The position numbers were made by a program, and so were the translations under genes. From positions 1 through 13,777 of the forward strand of contig JANXQG010000606.1 in assembly GCA_025356915.1 (NCBI GenBank): a DNA stretch of 13,777 nt, given 5' to 3'. This DNA comes from Planctomycetota bacterium. GTDB taxonomy: Bacteria; Planctomycetota; Planctomycetia; Pirellulales; Thermoguttaceae. Positions 13,169-13,777 of the stretch are shown in pieces. Under the pieces are notes generated by a model. The model made no database searches and was not told where the DNA came from. It saw only the letters and a program-made list of their open reading frames with translations. Positions within the stretch are counted from its first letter, which is position 1; each line of letters begins with the position of its first letter.

Positions 13169-13777
13169 ATGGCAACCCCCACTCACCCAAGTCGGCGCGC
13201 ATTTCTCAAGGCATCGGCCACCGGCGCAGTCGCACTTACGGGACTGAGCATCGCACGCAGCGCGCATGCCGCGGGCAAGCAAGAAATCAAGATCGGTATG
13301 ATTGGCTGCGGCGGGCGCTGTGCCGGTGCGGCGGAGGAGTCGCTGCAAGTCGGTCCCGACGTGAAGCTGGCCGCCCTATGCGACATTTTTCCCGATCGGT
13401 TGAAGTCCAAGTATGACTGGTTCAAAAAGCATCTGCCCAACCAGTTAATCGCCAGTCCGGATCATCTCTTCGCCGGCTTTGACGGCTACAAGAAGGTGAT
13501 CGAGAGCGTCGATGTGGTTCTGATCGCGTGTGCATCGAAGGTCCATCCGATGTACGCGGAGGCCGCCATCCGTGCCGGCAAGCATGTTTTCGTCGAAAAG
13601 CCGCATGGCATTGATCCGGTCGGTGTCCGCCGCATGCAGGCCACCGCCGATCTGGCGAAGCAGAAGAACCTGAGCTTGCTCTCGGGATTGCAAAGCCGCT
13701 ATCACAATGGATATCGCGAGGCGGTGCGGCAGATTCATGATGGGGCAATCGGCAAGGTCGTCGCCATGCAAGTGATG
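13169..13777 (+). CDS. Tat-exported Gfo/Idh/MocA-family oxidoreductase, C-terminus cut off
   Basis: 203 codons, open to the right edge. ATG 13169 has GGAG at 13157-13160 (8-nt spacing). The N-terminus PSRRAFLKASATGAVALTG is a twin-arginine signal peptide, ending around ARSAHA (residues 29-34). A dinucleotide-binding fold follows: KIGMIGCGGRCAGAA (from about 40) is the Rossmann glycine motif and HVFVEKPHG contains the EKP motif with the catalytic-type lysine. The planctomycete versions are exported and usually annotated as predicted NAD(P)-dependent sugar dehydrogenases or related enzymes, with the cofactor folded in before Tat transport. The glycine motif reads GCGGRC rather than the common GCGGRG. 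It has its own promoter and a different expected role (sugar or polyol oxidation), so it is probably unrelated to the redox cluster. The substrate cannot be named. Confidence 0.9.
   Translation, partial: MATPTHPSRRAFLKASATGAVALTGLSIARSAHAAGKQEIKIGMIGCGGRCAGAAEESLQVGPDVKLAALCDIFPDRLKSKYDWFKKHLPNQLIASPDHLFAGFDGYKKVIESVDVVLIACASKVHPMYAEAAIRAGKHVFVEKPHGIDPVGVRRMQATADLAKQKNLSLLSGLQSRYHNGYREAVRQIHDGAIGKVVAMQVM

Noticed and set aside
1..13777. CRISPR arrays, tRNA or rRNA genes, phage genes
   Set aside because: No regularly spaced repeats, cloverleaf-like sequence or phage-type proteins were seen on either strand.

Overview
The window looks like a chromosomal segment of a planctomycete (Planctomycetota, probably a Pirellulales-like lineage). 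I infer this from the company of protein types: a HTH protein with a long Ser/Asp-rich tail, paired with a small secreted protein; a conserved protein beginning MPAHDWT that planctomycetes carry in many copies; WPxFRG-type PQQ-like beta-propellers with membrane anchors; a Tat-exported Gfo/Idh/MocA oxidoreductase; and a palindromic repeat of the GTAGGTCAGGC/GCCTGACCTAC type. This is recognition from the sequence alone, not a database result.

Layout. Positions 1-1145 (minus strand) hold a two-gene unit: a small membrane-anchored protein, then a HTH protein that runs off the left edge. Positions 1146-1741 are non-coding, with a leftward promoter candidate, a REP-like inverted repeat and the first copy of a palindromic MITE-like element. 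From 1742 everything reads rightward. Two overlapping genes (1742-5685) encode a cytoplasmic flavin/iron-sulfur machine: a fused NuoE-NuoF (HydC-HydB-type) protein and a NuoG-ferredoxin/NfnB(GltD)-type protein. A promoter-like region with a 19-bp-period direct repeat follows, then the MPAHDWT-family gene (5850-6599). Positions 6681-13028 form a compact five-gene unit: membrane-anchored beta-propeller, membrane-anchored NHL propeller, Tat-exported polyferredoxin, NapH/NosR-like polytopic iron-sulfur protein, and a second membrane-anchored beta-propeller. After a near-consensus promoter, a Tat-exported Gfo/Idh/MocA protein starts at 13169 and is cut by the right edge.

How the genes may work together. 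The 1742-5685 pair resembles the NADH-oxidising, flavin-based bifurcation/transhydrogenase family (HydBC of bifurcating hydrogenases; Stn, the Sporomusa-type Nfn), but the NfnB-like partner lacks its NAD(P)-binding Rossmann domain and no hydrogenase or formate dehydrogenase subunit is present. The downstream unit supplies a membrane iron-sulfur protein and an exported polyferredoxin. My best inference is a cytoplasmic NADH/ferredoxin module linked to a trans-membrane and extracytoplasmic electron path, with the propellers as scaffold or substrate-facing parts. The sequence does not prove this link.

The most striking DNA-level observation is the second palindromic element (9161-9253). It fills the gap between the NHL and polyferredoxin genes and is flanked by AAATGA on both sides. 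One copy contains the upstream stop codon and the other contains the downstream start codon, as expected if the element inserted into an ancestral ATGA stop/start overlap.
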